The notes under the pieces were generated by a model. That model made no database searches, was not told the DNA's origin, and saw nothing but the letters and a program-made list of their open reading frames with translations. A DNA stretch of 60,000 bases from Takakia lepidozioides (taxonomy: Eukaryota; Streptophyta; Takakiopsida; Takakiales; Takakiaceae): assembly GCA_030704615.1 (NCBI GenBank), contig CM060732.1, positions 82,423,171 through 82,483,170 on the forward strand, in the 5' to 3' direction. Below are positions 23,858 to 35,222 of the stretch, in pieces (position 1 is the first letter of the stretch; each line of letters begins with the position of its first letter). Position numbers and translations under genes: made by a program.

Positions 23858-25690
23858 TGGCTCCGAATGCAAGTGTCATTTTTGGAGGTCCTCCCAAAAA
23901 CTTTGGGTTTAGGAATAATAGACAGCAGCGTGAGAGACAAAAAAAATAGAGGGTTTTACAGTCAAAATGGTGTGGGTCTTCTGGGCTCAGCCCCGCTCTC
24001 CCCTCCAGGCAGACAGGTGGAGCTGTGGAGTGAGGAGGCGGCGGTTATGAAAGAAGACCAAGTTGTCTTATCTCTGGATATGGAAGTCTTAAAAAATCTC
24101 TCTGCTGCTATCTAAAAGAGGAATCTTGCTCCTCTTTCCTGGTAGGGTCAGAGATCGTCATTGGGTCAGAACATGGGCTCAGGAGCATTTGGGCCCGGAT
24201 GGAGGCCTCACCAAGCATTTTTGTCACCCCCTTGGAAGGGGCTTCTTTTCTTTTCTGTTCAGCTTTGAGGAATTTGCTGCCAAGGCCCTCAAGTTTAACA
24301 CTCACAAGTCCCACTATCGAGTCCATATATTTCCATGGTCTTCTGATTGGGGTCATAAAATGGGGGTTACTTGTAAACCCAGAGTGCTTGCTTTGCCTTA
24401 TCTCCCTGCCATCTATCTAAAATCTCTACCTGAAATAGGTGCTCACTTTGGTTCATATATTGGATCTATGAATGTGGATGACTTGGATGAAGAGGATCTC
24501 CTCAACATTGATTCGGTGGCCAACATGGAGCATTCTTGGGATTCAGGTCTTCCAAAGATCGTTGTATGGATGCCTGAGAATGTGAACTTAGAACCATCCC
24601 TGAAACTCCCAACCTTGGACAACATGTTCATCACGGTGGCTGTGCTGGAAGAGTCACTTAATGTGCTTTGTCACCAGTGTCATAGGGAAGGGCACATTAA
24701 AGTGGATTGCCCACAGCTAAAGAAGGCCAGAAGCTCTAATGTTGTGACTCCGTCTGTTGCAGCAGAACAGGCTGCTATGAATCATCATGGTCAGAGGGGT
24801 AGTGGCCCAAGTGAAGGTGGCAGTGCCAGAATGCGAATAAACAAGACGATGCCCGAGACGATGGCTTTCCGTCCGTTAGACATCAGGCCAAGAGGCCTAG
24901 GGTACTGTCCACCCCTGCCTCTGCTTCCCAGTTCAATGCAAGAGAATTCTTGCTCTCTCCGGTTCCGCTGATTGCAAGGTCCAGGGCTGAGGCTCTTATC
25001 GATAAGGTTGGCCATGATGAAGAGGACAACCTAGGAGCCTTCTGCTGCCGGCTCAAGTCCTTTCACAAGCTAAATCTCCCGGATGACCCCTCTCCTACAG
25101 ATGGCCCGGTTTATCTGGGTGTGCGCATCACTCCTATAATCTTTACTCTCATTGATGGTAATCCTGCAATCTTGGCTACAAGCAAGGAAACATTCGTGGG
25201 ATCGTGGATATTCCCAGAGGATGTAGTGGCTTTCTCACCAAGAGAAGAGATGGAGGTCATTTTGGCTAAAATCAGTAGCATCTTCTTGCATTATCTTCCT
25301 AACTTAATTCTCAATGAAGGTACACAAATTTTCTTCGGTGCTTTCCAGCACCAAAGCACCTCTGGAGATTACAGTGTCCAACTCCTCCCTACCATACGCA
25401 TTTCTGATCTTAAACTCTTGGACAACTCCTCCTCTGCACTAACCTGGTTGTCTAGAAAGAACATTCCAGAGGGTTTTGGAGATGTGGGGAACAGAAAATT
25501 CTTGGCTTCAATTTATAAAGCAGGAATGGAGATTGTAGAGGAGTTCCATTACTCCCAAAGGAATCTCCCCTCGGAGGACGAACCTCCATCAAGTGCCAAG
25601 TTCTTCACCATTATGGATCTGGCCACCACTGCCCCATCCCCGGTGAGCTCGAATAATCTCTGCTGCTCTCACTCGCTTCTATCTCTTTCC
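23858..25690 (+). pseudogene. LINE ORF1 (DUF4283-type with CCHC knuckle), broken
   Basis: ATG at 23858 gives MAPNASVIFGGPPKNFGF. The frame then changes near 23945, 24115 and 24940. Central part: FPGRVRDRHWVRTWAQEHLG, FSFEEFAAKALKF, RVLALPYLPAIYL and a zinc knuckle CHQCHREGHIKVDC (near 24670). Plant L1 ORF1 proteins have this layout and bind the element RNA as a ribonucleoprotein. The C-terminal part (24950 onward, RPLD... then DEEDNLGAFCCRLKSF) has no domain I can name. The end is uncertain. Confidence 0.75.
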
Positions 25691-25995
25691 CCCACTTCTT
25701 TCTCTTCCCTCTTTCTGAGACCTATCTACTGTTATAAAACCAAGCTTCATATGTGTTGCAGTTCTCCCTCTTGGACTATTCTATTCCTCCCCACTATTGT
25801 CATCCCTGCTTGTGGACAATTGCTATGCCCTGTTTCTTCCTTCTCTTGCAAAGTTAAAGGGCTTTTCTTGGTCAAACTCTGGTTGGACTCTCTCATTTAT
25901 GCAATTCCCTTTCTTCATCTCCAGCTTTCCTTGGCTCTGTTTGATCAGCCATCATTTCGTTGGATCTCACCAACGGGCTGGGAAAAATTCCCCAC

Positions 25996-26396
25996 ATGAC
26001 CTGGTCCCTATTCTCTTGGAACATACGTGGTATGGGCTCGGATACCACTATGCCTAAAAGACGACGAGTAAAATTGTGGGCTTCTTCCCTTATGTCTACT
26101 TCAGCTATCATTTTTCTCTAAGAAACTAAGTTAGATGATGTTAAGATCGGATCCATTGGAAACAGCTTCTGGCCCTCGCATGTTGCATTGTGGAACCCCA
26201 CTATTTCCTCCTTTCGTGGAGGAACGGCGATACTGGTATCTCCGACCATTGCTGGTTCAATAAACAAAGTAGAAATCTGGATCCAAGGTCGTGTCCAAAG
26301 CCTTTTCACGGACCCCTCCTCACCCTTTGGCCCCACTGCTTTCATAAATGTGTATGCGCCGAATCTATCTCAAGAAAGAGCTGTTCTCTGGGATGC
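25996..26396 (+). pseudogene. LINE ORF2 N-terminal part: apurinic-type endonuclease
   Basis: The reading begins MTWSLFSWNIRGMG, the start of the exonuclease/endonuclease/phosphatase fold with its catalytic Asn. A TAA sits exactly where the Gln of the LQETK motif is expected (about 26120), so ORF2 is closed by a probable CAA to TAA change. FRGGTAILVS and FINVYAPN follow. The reading stops at the LTR insertion and its next part is at 35223. Confidence 0.85.
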
Positions 26397-26964
26397 TGTC
26401 ACGGACATAGCCCAGAGGAACTTATCAGGAGTAAATACCAGAAGTTACCATGTTACCAAAAGTTACCATGACTTACCGTGATTTACCATGATCTACCATG
26501 ATTTACCATTACTTACCAAGTTACCGGAAGTTTACCAAATTACCAAGAGTAACTTGGGAAACTACTCAGAAAGCTTCATTTGGAGGAAACTTCTCTATCA
26601 AGATACCTTCTTTGTTTAAGGAAGCTTCTCCATCAAGAAACCTTTGTTTAATCTTGGAAACTTCTCCAGCAAGAAACCTCTATAGGGGAAGCTTCTTGGG
26701 GAAGCTTCTTAGTAGCCAGTATATATAAGAGGCGAGACTCGACACTCTTCAGTCTCGCCAACACAAGTTCAAGCTACTCTTGTTCCAAGTCCAGTATTCC
26801 AGTCCAGTTTCCAGTATCTGGTATTCCAGTTCAGTTTCCAGCATTCCAGTATCCGAGTCGAGTTCCAGTATTTTGTATTCTTGTCCATTGTTATAAAGAT
26901 CATCTTAATTCATGTTCACCTACCATGCATTCGGCCACACCGACCTTGACTTCTTGTCTAGTCT
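26397..26964 (+). repeat. LTR-A (plus), 3' end lost
   Basis: It starts TGTCACGGACATAGCCCAG. It carries many TTACCA-type words, AAGCTTCTCCATCAAGAAAC blocks, TATATATA at about 26720 and TCCAGT repeats. It matches LTR-D until about 26964. After a few bases an inverted 52-bp LTR end fragment follows (26973-27024). Confidence 0.85.
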
Positions 26965-27027
26965 CGCCAAATTGTCAAGGACGAGAACATGACATAACAC
27001 AAACACGAGATCAGACTAGAGGTACAT

Positions 27028-27667
27028 TGTCAAGGACGAGAACATGACTGAACACAAACAAGATATCAGACTAGAGGTACAAGACTAGGCAAGAAGTCAA
27101 GGTCGGCGTAGCCGTATGCACGATGAGTAAATAGAAATCAAGGTGATCTTTATAACAATGAACAAGGGTACAAGATATTGGAACACGGCTTCAATACTGG
27201 AATGCTGGAAACTGAACTGGAGTACCAGATACTGGAAACTGGGCTAGGGTATTGGGAACTGGACTGGAGTACTGGGAACTGGAAACAAGAGTAGCTTGAA
27301 CTGGTGTTGGCGAGACTGAAGAGTGTCGAGTCTCGCATCCTATATATACTGGCTACTAAGAAGCTTCCCCTATAGAGGTTGCTTGCTGGAGAAGTTTCCA
27401 AAATTAAACAAAGGTTTCTTGATGGAGAAGCTTCCTTAAACAAAATGAGGTATCTTGATGGAGAAGTTTTCTTCAAATGAAGCTTCATGAGCAGTTTCCC
27501 AAGTTACTCTTGGTAATTTGGTAAACTCCCGGTAACTTGGTAAATAATGGTAAATCATGGTAGATCATGATAAATCACAGTAAATCATGATAACTTCCGG
27601 TAACATGGTAACTTGGTAACTTCTGGTATTTACTCTTGGTAAGTTCCTCTGGGCTATGTCCGTGACA
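27028..27667 (-). repeat. LTR-B, 3' LTR of the minus-oriented chromovirus copy
   Basis: On the minus strand it starts TGTCACGGACATAGCCC right after the purine tract AGAGGAGGGGGTGA (27668-27681) and ends CCTTGACA. About 640 bp. Confidence 0.87.
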
Positions 27668-28359
27668 TCACCCCCTCCTCTAGCACCGAGTTCCTCGAGG
27701 AGCGGTAAAATCTTGGACTTGCTTAGAGTTGGAGAAAATCCAAAATTCGACGAATGGTACTTGTCAAGTATTCGGCTCTTCGTTCTTGACTCAAATGATT
27801 TATAGGTCTCTACAACCATCGATAGTGTCCAACACCTTGAACTTGGGACCACGCAGTAATTTGAGCATTCTAATTTTTGAAGCTGCCTTCAAACATGATT
27901 TCGTTGCCTTCTCGGTCCGAAGCCTCAACCTCCAACAGAATTATCAGACTTCGAGTAGGCTCCACTTGCCGTCGTACGGGGTCCAGACGAGGAAGTACGC
28001 GTCGCATTGGTGGCCCATCGTCTCGAGAGCGTCGACGTGATGTTGAAGGTCGTAAGAATCGGAATGGCTGATCTGGTAGTTGGGTAAGCGACAACTCCAA
28101 TGTATCTGGTTCCCGTGACTCCATGCTGCAAATACAAGATGCAAGAGTGCTGGAAGTGTAGCTATATATACTGATATTTGGTGTTCCTCCCTCCTTAGCG
28201 TGTATCAGGTACATTGAATGTGGAGTCTTCACCTTGAAGCTAACTTGACTGACATCATCGTTGTGACGTCTATTGACGTGTAGCTCGGGGCTTAGCTGGA
28301 TATCATTGATAAAACTCTTGGACTTTTTCAGAGGCATTGGTGAGGTTGGATGAAGGTTC

Positions 28360-31300
28360 TCACGTTCGTTCGCTGATGTCGTAGCCTATCCAATGTACGA
28401 AATACTCAAGACGTTTATACTTTATGCGAGAATTTAGGACTTCGTCGACTTCATACTCAATTTCTTGATTGACTTCGATTGGTGGAGGTGGTACGGAAAC
28501 TCTCCCTGGAATATTCGATGGATGATACAACTCCAACAATGAAACATGAAAGATTGGATGAATGTGCATACTTCGTGGGAGTTCAAGCCGAAAACTGACC
28601 GGATTTATTTGTCGAATAATTTTGAATGGTCACAGGCGTTGATAATCCAACTTCTTTAATGGTCGCGAGATTTGTATGTCTCGTCGAAGAAACCACACAC
28701 GATCTCCGACCTTGAACTGGGGTTGGAGTTGGCGACGTTGATCTGCATACTCCTTGTATTGTTTTTAAGCTTCTGCGAGGTGGAATGTAAACTCCTTGTG
28801 AATCGTAGCAAGATGAGTAGTAAGGTTTTTTGCAGCAGGGCTTCCAACAGTCTTCATATGGAATGGGTTTGCTCGAGCGAGGATGATGACCATAATTGCA
28901 GAAAAATGGAGTTTGTTTGGTCGAAGAATGTATAGTATTGTTGTAGGCAAACTCAGCCAATGACAGAAGATCCGTCCAATTATCTTGGTGATATTGTGGT
29001 CCTCGATCAGATACGATGTCCTTTGGGAGTCCATGAATGCGGTAGATATTATTGAGGAAGAGTCTTGCAGTTTCCTCGCCGGTAACCGTCTTATTACATG
29101 GTATGAAATGTGTCATCTTCGTAAAATGATCTACAATAACAAGGATTGAATCGGTGATCTTGGAAATTGGAAGGTCCGTAATAAAGTCCATAGACACGGA
29201 CGACCATGGACCCTTAGAAATGGGTAATGGTTGAAGAAGGCCGTAAGGTCGATGTCGTGGTCCCTTCACTCTAGCACACGTGTCGCAAGATTTTATAAAT
29301 TCTTTCACGAGTTTCCACATCTGTGGCCACCAATAGTCCCTGGATATCTATTCCATTGTTTTGTTGAAGCCGAAATGTCCTATAGCTGGAAGATCATGAT
29401 ATGTTTGAAGAATTCGAAGTCGTATAGGTCCTGGAGGTACATAGAGAAGTCCCTTGAAATAAAGTAAGTCATCTTTGAATTTGAAGTCGTTTGTAACATG
29501 TTGATTGTATCGAGGTCGATTTAGTTGACTTCGTAGTGTCGTAGCAAATTGGTCGTTCTTCAGTGCTTCCTGAATCTCCTTTATGATCTCTGCATCGTCA
29601 TAGGTGGACATGGATAGCATATTCAAATGGAGATTTGCTGGTTTCAAGATGATGGATTTTTGTTGGTCAAAAACTGCATCCCCTTCTTTTGGCGCAAGAT
29701 ATGATCGTCGAGAAATAGCATCTGGTTTTCCTTGAAGATGTCTGGGACGGTAAATAGATAACGTCATTCCTCAAAAGCATCGATAATCGCTAGAAGTTCT
29801 TTGTCATGGATTTCATAATTGATCTCCGTAGCGGAAAATTTGCGAGAACGAAAACCAACAGGATGGAGTCGGCCATCTGTACCGTATTGAGAGAGTACCG
29901 CGCCAAGTGCAAAGTCCGATGCATCTGCTTCTAAGAAGAATGGTTTAGATGGGTCTGCATGTACCAGTATGGGAGCCGTTGTAAATGTCTGCTTCAGCCT
30001 TTCAAATGCCTAGTCAGCCTATCGTCCCATACAAATTTGTCCTTCCCTGTAAGTCGTGTCAATGGTGCAACAATTTTGGAGTAGTCATTGATGAAGATTC
30101 TATAAAAATTTGCAAAGCCCAGAAAACATTGTGCATCTCGGACCGAAGTTGGTTTAATCCACTCGATGATGGTTTGTATTTTTTTCTGATCCATAAAGAC
30201 GCCTTTGTCGGAAATAATGTAGCCAAGAAATTCGACCTCGGATTGATAGAAAAGACATTTCTCCAACTTGGCATATAGTCCTCTTTCTTTTAATTTATCA
30301 AGGACAAAGCGTACATGGCGGCCATGTTCTTCTTCATTATGTGAAAATATCAAAATGTCGTCCAAATAGATGACTACAAAGTTATCTAAAAATTCTCGAA
30401 AGATGTCATTCATCATATGTTGGAAAATTGCTGGAGCATTTGTAAGACCGAAAGGCATAACATTGTATTCAAAATGTCCATACCTTGTTCGAAAAGTTGT
30501 TTTCGATTCGTCTCCTTCTTTTATCCGTGCAAGGTTATAAGCTCCTCTCAAGTCAATTTTGGTGAAAGTCTTCGCTCGTCCCAGCTGGTCGAGAAGCCCA
30601 GAAATCAGCGGCAATGGATAACGATTCTTGATTGTGACTTTGTTGAGACCGCGATAGTCGACACACATGCGTAATGATCCATCCTTCTTTTTCACAAACA
30701 AGATAGGCGTCCCCGCGGGTGATTTTGAATGTCGGATGAAGTGCTTCGACAAATTTTCATCAATGTATTCACGTAATGCAACCAACTCCGTCTGGGATAA
30801 GTTATAGATTGGGCCGAATGGTGGTTGGGCTCCTTCTTGTAACTCAATTGCACAGTCATAAGGTCGATGTTCTGGCAATATGTCTGCATTTTTCTTCTCG
30901 AAGACATCTTTGAAATCTTGATATTGAGCGGGTAATGTTGAAGTACATTTGTCTGTTATGGTCTTAATCAGAGTCGCATAAAGTGCAAATGTCGCCTCTT
31001 TTTTGGTAGCTCTCATGAAAGCTATAGCTCCAAGGAACAGGGGTTGAATACCTTTGATAGTTCTATATTTTTGTCTCGCGGAAATTTTTCGCGACCGCCA
31101 GTCGATGTCGGGATTGTGAAGTACGAACCAGGGAAGTCCAAGGATCACAGGATTCGTTGGAGACTGGATGACATTGAAAACAATATGTGATGCTTGATCT
31201 TTAAGCTTCACTTCAAGTGATCGAGTTTCATGGTCCACATTTCCTGATGCTAATGGTTGTCCATCGATGACTTCAACGGGGGCCGAGAGTTTCTTCTTTA

Positions 31301-31493
31301 CGAGCATTAAATTGTGTTGTTTCGCAAAGTTTTTGTCCATAAAACAAGCTGAAGCTCTTGAGTCCAAAAGTGCTTCTATAGTCATATCTCGATTTTGCAC
31401 TCTGATTTTTACCGGAACTGTGAAGCAAGGTGCAGGGTCTGGAGGTAGAAAGAGACATTTTTTCGGTAAGGAATTTGTGGAGTCCAGCCGCAT
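28360..31493 (-). pseudogene. second-family chromovirus pol (protease-RT-RNase H-integrase-chromodomain), broken
   Basis: The 499-residue reading 31493-29994 holds protease and RT. The protease site is ALLDSRASACF where the sister copy has LLDSGASACF, so the invariant Gly is replaced by Arg. RT is well kept ([35 protein letters not shown]). RNase H has lost roughly 145 bp compared with the copy at 40130-41527. Integrase (29320-28583) keeps VSMDFITDLP and IVSDRGPQ but then jumps to [10 protein letters not shown], deleting the stretch with the catalytic Glu. The chromodomain is at 28360-28569 ([26 protein letters not shown]). Inactive copy. Confidence 0.9.
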
Positions 31494-31498
31494 GGTCC

Positions 31499-32539
31499 TT
31501 ACTGTGACTGGACATCTTCGTTTGCCGACCTCCTCGTATCAAACACTTGAGTTGTGCTCCGAGCTTTGAATCTTCTCTTGTTGGGGCAGTTTAATGCTAT
31601 TTGATCTTCTTCTCCGCAATAGAGGCATAATCCATTCGAGCGCCGTCTTTGTTTTTCATGTGGCGTCAATGGCTTGAATCGGACAGCATCAATCTGCATA
31701 AGATCACTACTGGATGTCTGATGGATCGTTGTGTTTGGTGCCGTAGTAGCTGTGACATGATGCGTCGTCGACCATCTAGATCGCTTCTCTTGACGTCTTT
31801 CGAACAAACGATTATCGCATGCAATGATTTGGGTGATGAATTCACTCAGTGTGCTCACGTTTTGCATTGTTAGCAACAAATCTTTTACATCATCTTTTAG
31901 TCCACATCGAAACTGACTAATGAGGCTCTTCTCATTCCAGTCGAGGTCGCACGCAAGTTGTCGAAATTCGGCAGCATAAACGGAAGCAGGACGTGCTCCT
32001 TGCCGAAGATTTCGCATCTTTGTTTCTGCAACTCTCTCTCTATCATTCTCTCCAAACGTTGCAGTGAACTCGGACATGAATGCTTCAAAATTGTATAGTA
32101 AATGCGAATTTTTTTCTAATAGCGGTGCAAACCAAGATAGGGCAGTGCCTGATAGAAGGGTGCCCACGAATCCCACTTGAATATCTTCATCGGGGTAACG
32201 TTATGGATTTAGTCGTAGGAACAGTCGTACTTGTTGAACAAAACCGCGAAATCTTGATCTCGTCCCATCAAATTTCTCGGGCATGCTGATCTTTGGTTCA
32301 CTCGTAATCTGTTGAAGATGAACCTTTGCAGTATGAGCTGTTGCAGTAGGGACTCGTATGGTTGAAGATCCATTGTTCGACTCCTTTAACTCTGAAATTT
32401 GTTGTTGCAAATTGTGGAGAGCGTTGCCAAGATCTTGAGACTGATCAGCTTGCAATTGGGCGGTAGAGGTATGAAGTTTTTGCATCTGGAGCTGAAGACT
32501 CTGCAATGTGGTGACCATTTCCGCAAATGTGCCTTCCAT
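31499..32539 (-). pseudogene. second-family chromovirus gag, broken
   Basis: Starts MEGTFAEMVTTLQSLQLQMQ at 32539, with a coiled-coil-like N-terminus and then the gag core (GTLLSGTALSWFAPLLEK, FRQLACDLDWNEKSLISQF). The zinc knuckle CLYCGEEDQIALNC has lost the His of CCHC (Gln here; His in the copy at 39358). A frameshift lies near 32190. The frame ends VQSQ-stop, and pol begins a few bases on in another frame, as in the copy at 39485. Confidence 0.88.
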
Positions 32540-32564
32540 CTTAACTAACTAACGAACAAACTTG

Positions 32565-33149
32565 GGCGAGAACATGACAGAACACAAACAAGATATCAGA
32601 CTAGAGGTACAAGTAAACAAGAAGTCAAGGTCGGCGTGGCCGAATGCATGGTAGGTGAACATGAATCAAGATGATCTTTATAACAATGGACAAGAGTATA
32701 AAATACTGGAACTCGACTCGGATACTGGTATGCTGGAAACTGGACTGGATACTGGAAGCTGTATTGGAGTACTGGACTTGGAACAAGAGTAGTTTGAACT
32801 TGTGTTGGCGAGACTGAAGAGAGTCCAGTCTCGCCTCTTATATATACTGGCTACTAAGAAGCTTTCCCAAGAAGCTTCCCCTATAGAGGTTTATTGCTGG
32901 AGAAGTTTCCAAAATTAAACAAAGGTTTCTTGATGGAGAAGCTTCCTTAAACAAAGAAGGTATCTTGATGGAGAAGTTTCTTCCAAAGGAAGCTTCATGA
33001 ATAGTTTCCCAAGTTACTCTTGGTAATTTGATAAACTCCCGATAAGTTGGTAAGTAATGGTAAATCACGATAAGTCATGATAACTTTTGGTAACTTGGTA
33101 ACTTCTGGTATTTACTCTTGGTAAGTTCCTCTGGGCTATGTCCGTGACA
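32565..33149 (-). repeat. LTR-C, 5' LTR of the minus-oriented chromovirus copy
   Basis: About 585 bp matching LTR-B. Its internal border near 32565 lacks the TTGACA end seen in LTR-B and LTR-D, as does the LTR at 37803-38419. The 3' internal sequence of a further minus copy (TCACCCCCTCCTCTAG...) follows directly at 33150. Confidence 0.85.
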
Positions 33150-33250
33150 TCACCCCCTCCTCTAGTACCGAGTTCCTCGAGGAGCGGTAAAATCTTGGAT
33201 TTGCTTAGAGTTGGAGAAAATCCAAAATCGACGAATGATACTTGCCAAGT

Positions 33251-33610
33251 GTTGGAAGAGCATGTTCATTTACAAATCATTCTGCTCACTCCTCCAGTGG
33301 TTTGAAACAGTGGTTTTCAAAATATCATTCATGCTAGGTATTTTTTGCTCAATAATGCAATACTTCATTGCTAACATGTGTCATTCTTGTTGCCATTTTG
33401 TGACAAAAAGTATGCAACAAAGAAGGCACAGTTCACAGCAGACAGAGAAGCATGTGGTGATGAGTGACGTGCCAATCGACGTCTACCTTATCAGATCAGC
33501 CAATACCTAGGTCATTAGATGGTCCCACAGCTCTAAATAAAGAAGACCTGACTATGTTGGCTACCATTCAAGCGGCATTTGTGCAACCAACCGCTATTCC
33601 AGTTGAGCAC
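33251..33610. other. ~360-bp foreign insert inside chromovirus 3' sequence
   Basis: Chromovirus text (compare 27765-27790) is interrupted after CTTGCCAAGT and resumes at GTTCTTGACTCAAATG. The insert has an open plus-strand end reading PRSLDGPTALNKEDLTMLAT and IQAAFVQPTAIPVE, which looks like a captured gene fragment. I do not recognise the gene. Confidence 0.55.
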
Positions 33611-34513
33611 GTTCTTGACTCAAATGATTTATAGGTCCCTGTAACTATCGATAGTGTCCAACACCTTGAACTTGGGACCACGCAGTAATTTGAGCATTCT
33701 GATTTTCGAAGCTGCCTTCAAACATGATTCCGTTGCCTTCTGGGTCCGAAGCCTCAACCTCCAACAAAATTATCAGACTTCAAGTAGGCTCCACTTGCCG
33801 TCGTACGGGGGCCAGATGAGGAAATACGCGTCGCATTGGTGGCCCATCGTCTCGAGAGCGTCGGCGTGATGTTGAAGGTCGTGAGAGTCGGAACGGCTGA
33901 TCTGGTAGTTGGGTAAGCGACAACTCCAATATATCTGGTTCTTCTGATTTCATGCTGCCAATACAAGATGCAACAGTGCTGGAAGTGTAGCTATATATAT
34001 ACTAATGTGTGGTGCACCGAGCTACACGTGAATGAGACGTCACAACGATGATGTCAGCCAAGCTAGCTTCAAGAAGAAAACTCCACATTCAATGTACCTG
34101 ATACACGCTAAGGAGAGAGGAGCACCACACATCAGTATATATAGCTACATTTCCAACACTCTTGCATCTTGTATTGGTAGCATGGAGTCATAAGAACCAG
34201 ATACATTGGAGTTGTCGCTTACCCAACTACCAAATCAGCCGTTCCGACTCTCACGACCTTCAACATCACGCCGACGCTCTCGAGACGATGGGCCACCAAT
34301 GCGACGCGTACTTCCTCGTATGACGGCAAGTGGAGCCTACTCGAAGTCTGATAATTCTGTTGGAGGTTGAGGCTTCGGACCCAGAGGGCAACGAAATCAT
34401 GTTTGAAGGCAGCTTCGAAAATCAGAATGCTCAAATTACTGCGTGGTCCCAAGTTTAAGGTGTTGGACACTATCGATGGTTACAGGGACCTATAAATTAT
34501 TTGAGTCAAGAAC
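33611..34513. repeat. large inverted repeat (arms ~400 bp, 105-bp centre)
   Basis: 33611-34016 is the reverse complement of 34122-34513 with scattered differences. The centre (34017-34121) is chromovirus internal sequence present in one orientation only. Together with LTR-C and LTR-D the two halves form a head-to-head pair of 3' ends. Confidence 0.85.
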
Positions 34514-34627
34514 GAAGAGCCGAGTACTTGGCAAGTACCATTCGTCGGATTTTGGATTTTCTCCAACTCTAAGCAAGTCCAAGATTTTACCGCTCCTCGA
34601 AGAACTCGGCGCTAGAGGAGGGGGTGA

Positions 34628-35222
34628 TGTCACACACATAGCCCAGAGGAACTTACCAGGAGTAAATACCATAAGTTACCAAGTTACCATGTTACCGAAA
34701 ATTATCATGACTTACCGTGATTTACCATGATCTACCATGATTTACCATTACTTACCAAGTTACCGAGAGTTTACCAAATTACCAAGAGTAACTTGGGAAA
34801 CTACTCAGGAAGCTTCCTTTGGAAGAAACTTCTCCATCAAGATACCTCTTTTGCTTAAGGAAGCTTCTCCATCAAGAAACCTCCATAGGGGAAGCTTCTT
34901 GGGGAAGCTTCTTAGTAGCCAGTATATATAGGAGGCGAGACTCGACACTCTTCAGTCTCGCCAACACAAGTTCAAGCTACTCTTGTTCCAAGTCCAGTAT
35001 TCCAGTCCAGTTTCCAGTATCTGGTATTCTAGTCCAGTTTCCAGCATTTCAGTATCCGAGTCGAGTTCCAGTATTTTGTACTCTTTGTCCATTGTTATAA
35101 AGATCATCTTGATTCATGTTCACCTATCATGCATTCGGCCATGCCGACCTTGACTTCTTGTCTAGTCTTGTACCTCTAGTCTGATCTCTTGTTTGTGTTC
35201 TGTCATGTTCTCGTCCTTGACA
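34628..35222 (+). repeat. LTR-D (plus), 3' LTR of the outer element
   Basis: Starts TGTCACACACATAGCCCAG after the purine tract AGAGGAGGGGGTGA and ends GTTCTCGTCCTTGACA. The LINE resumes at once. Its TATATATA is near 34923. Confidence 0.87.

Larger units (their letters stand above)
23858..26396 (+). mobile_element. LINE (L1-like), 5' segment up to the LTR-element insertion
   Basis: It carries ORF1 and the start of ORF2 and is interrupted at 26396/26397 by a gypsy LTR. The LINE resumes at 35223. The 5' end of the element is not defined. The first ORF1 ATG is taken as the left limit. Confidence 0.88.
26397..35222. mobile_element. nested block of a second Ty3/gypsy chromovirus family inserted in the LINE
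   Basis: Outer plus-oriented element: LTR-A (26397-26964) and LTR-D (34628-35222, starts TGTCAC, ends CTTGACA). It is flanked by GATGC (26392-26396) and TATGC (35223-35227), a 5-bp duplication with one change. Inside is a minus-oriented full-length copy (27028-33149, LTR-B and LTR-C). Then comes a minus-oriented 3' fragment (33150-34016) facing a plus-oriented 3' fragment (34122-34627). At least three copies of one family have therefore piled up in both orientations. Confidence 0.85.

Noticed and set aside
32565-32575. Primer-binding site of the second chromovirus family at the 5' LTR border
   Set aside because: The LTR end TTGACA is absent at both 5' LTR borders (32565 and 38419) and the next bases match no tRNA end I know, so the border and primer cannot be called.
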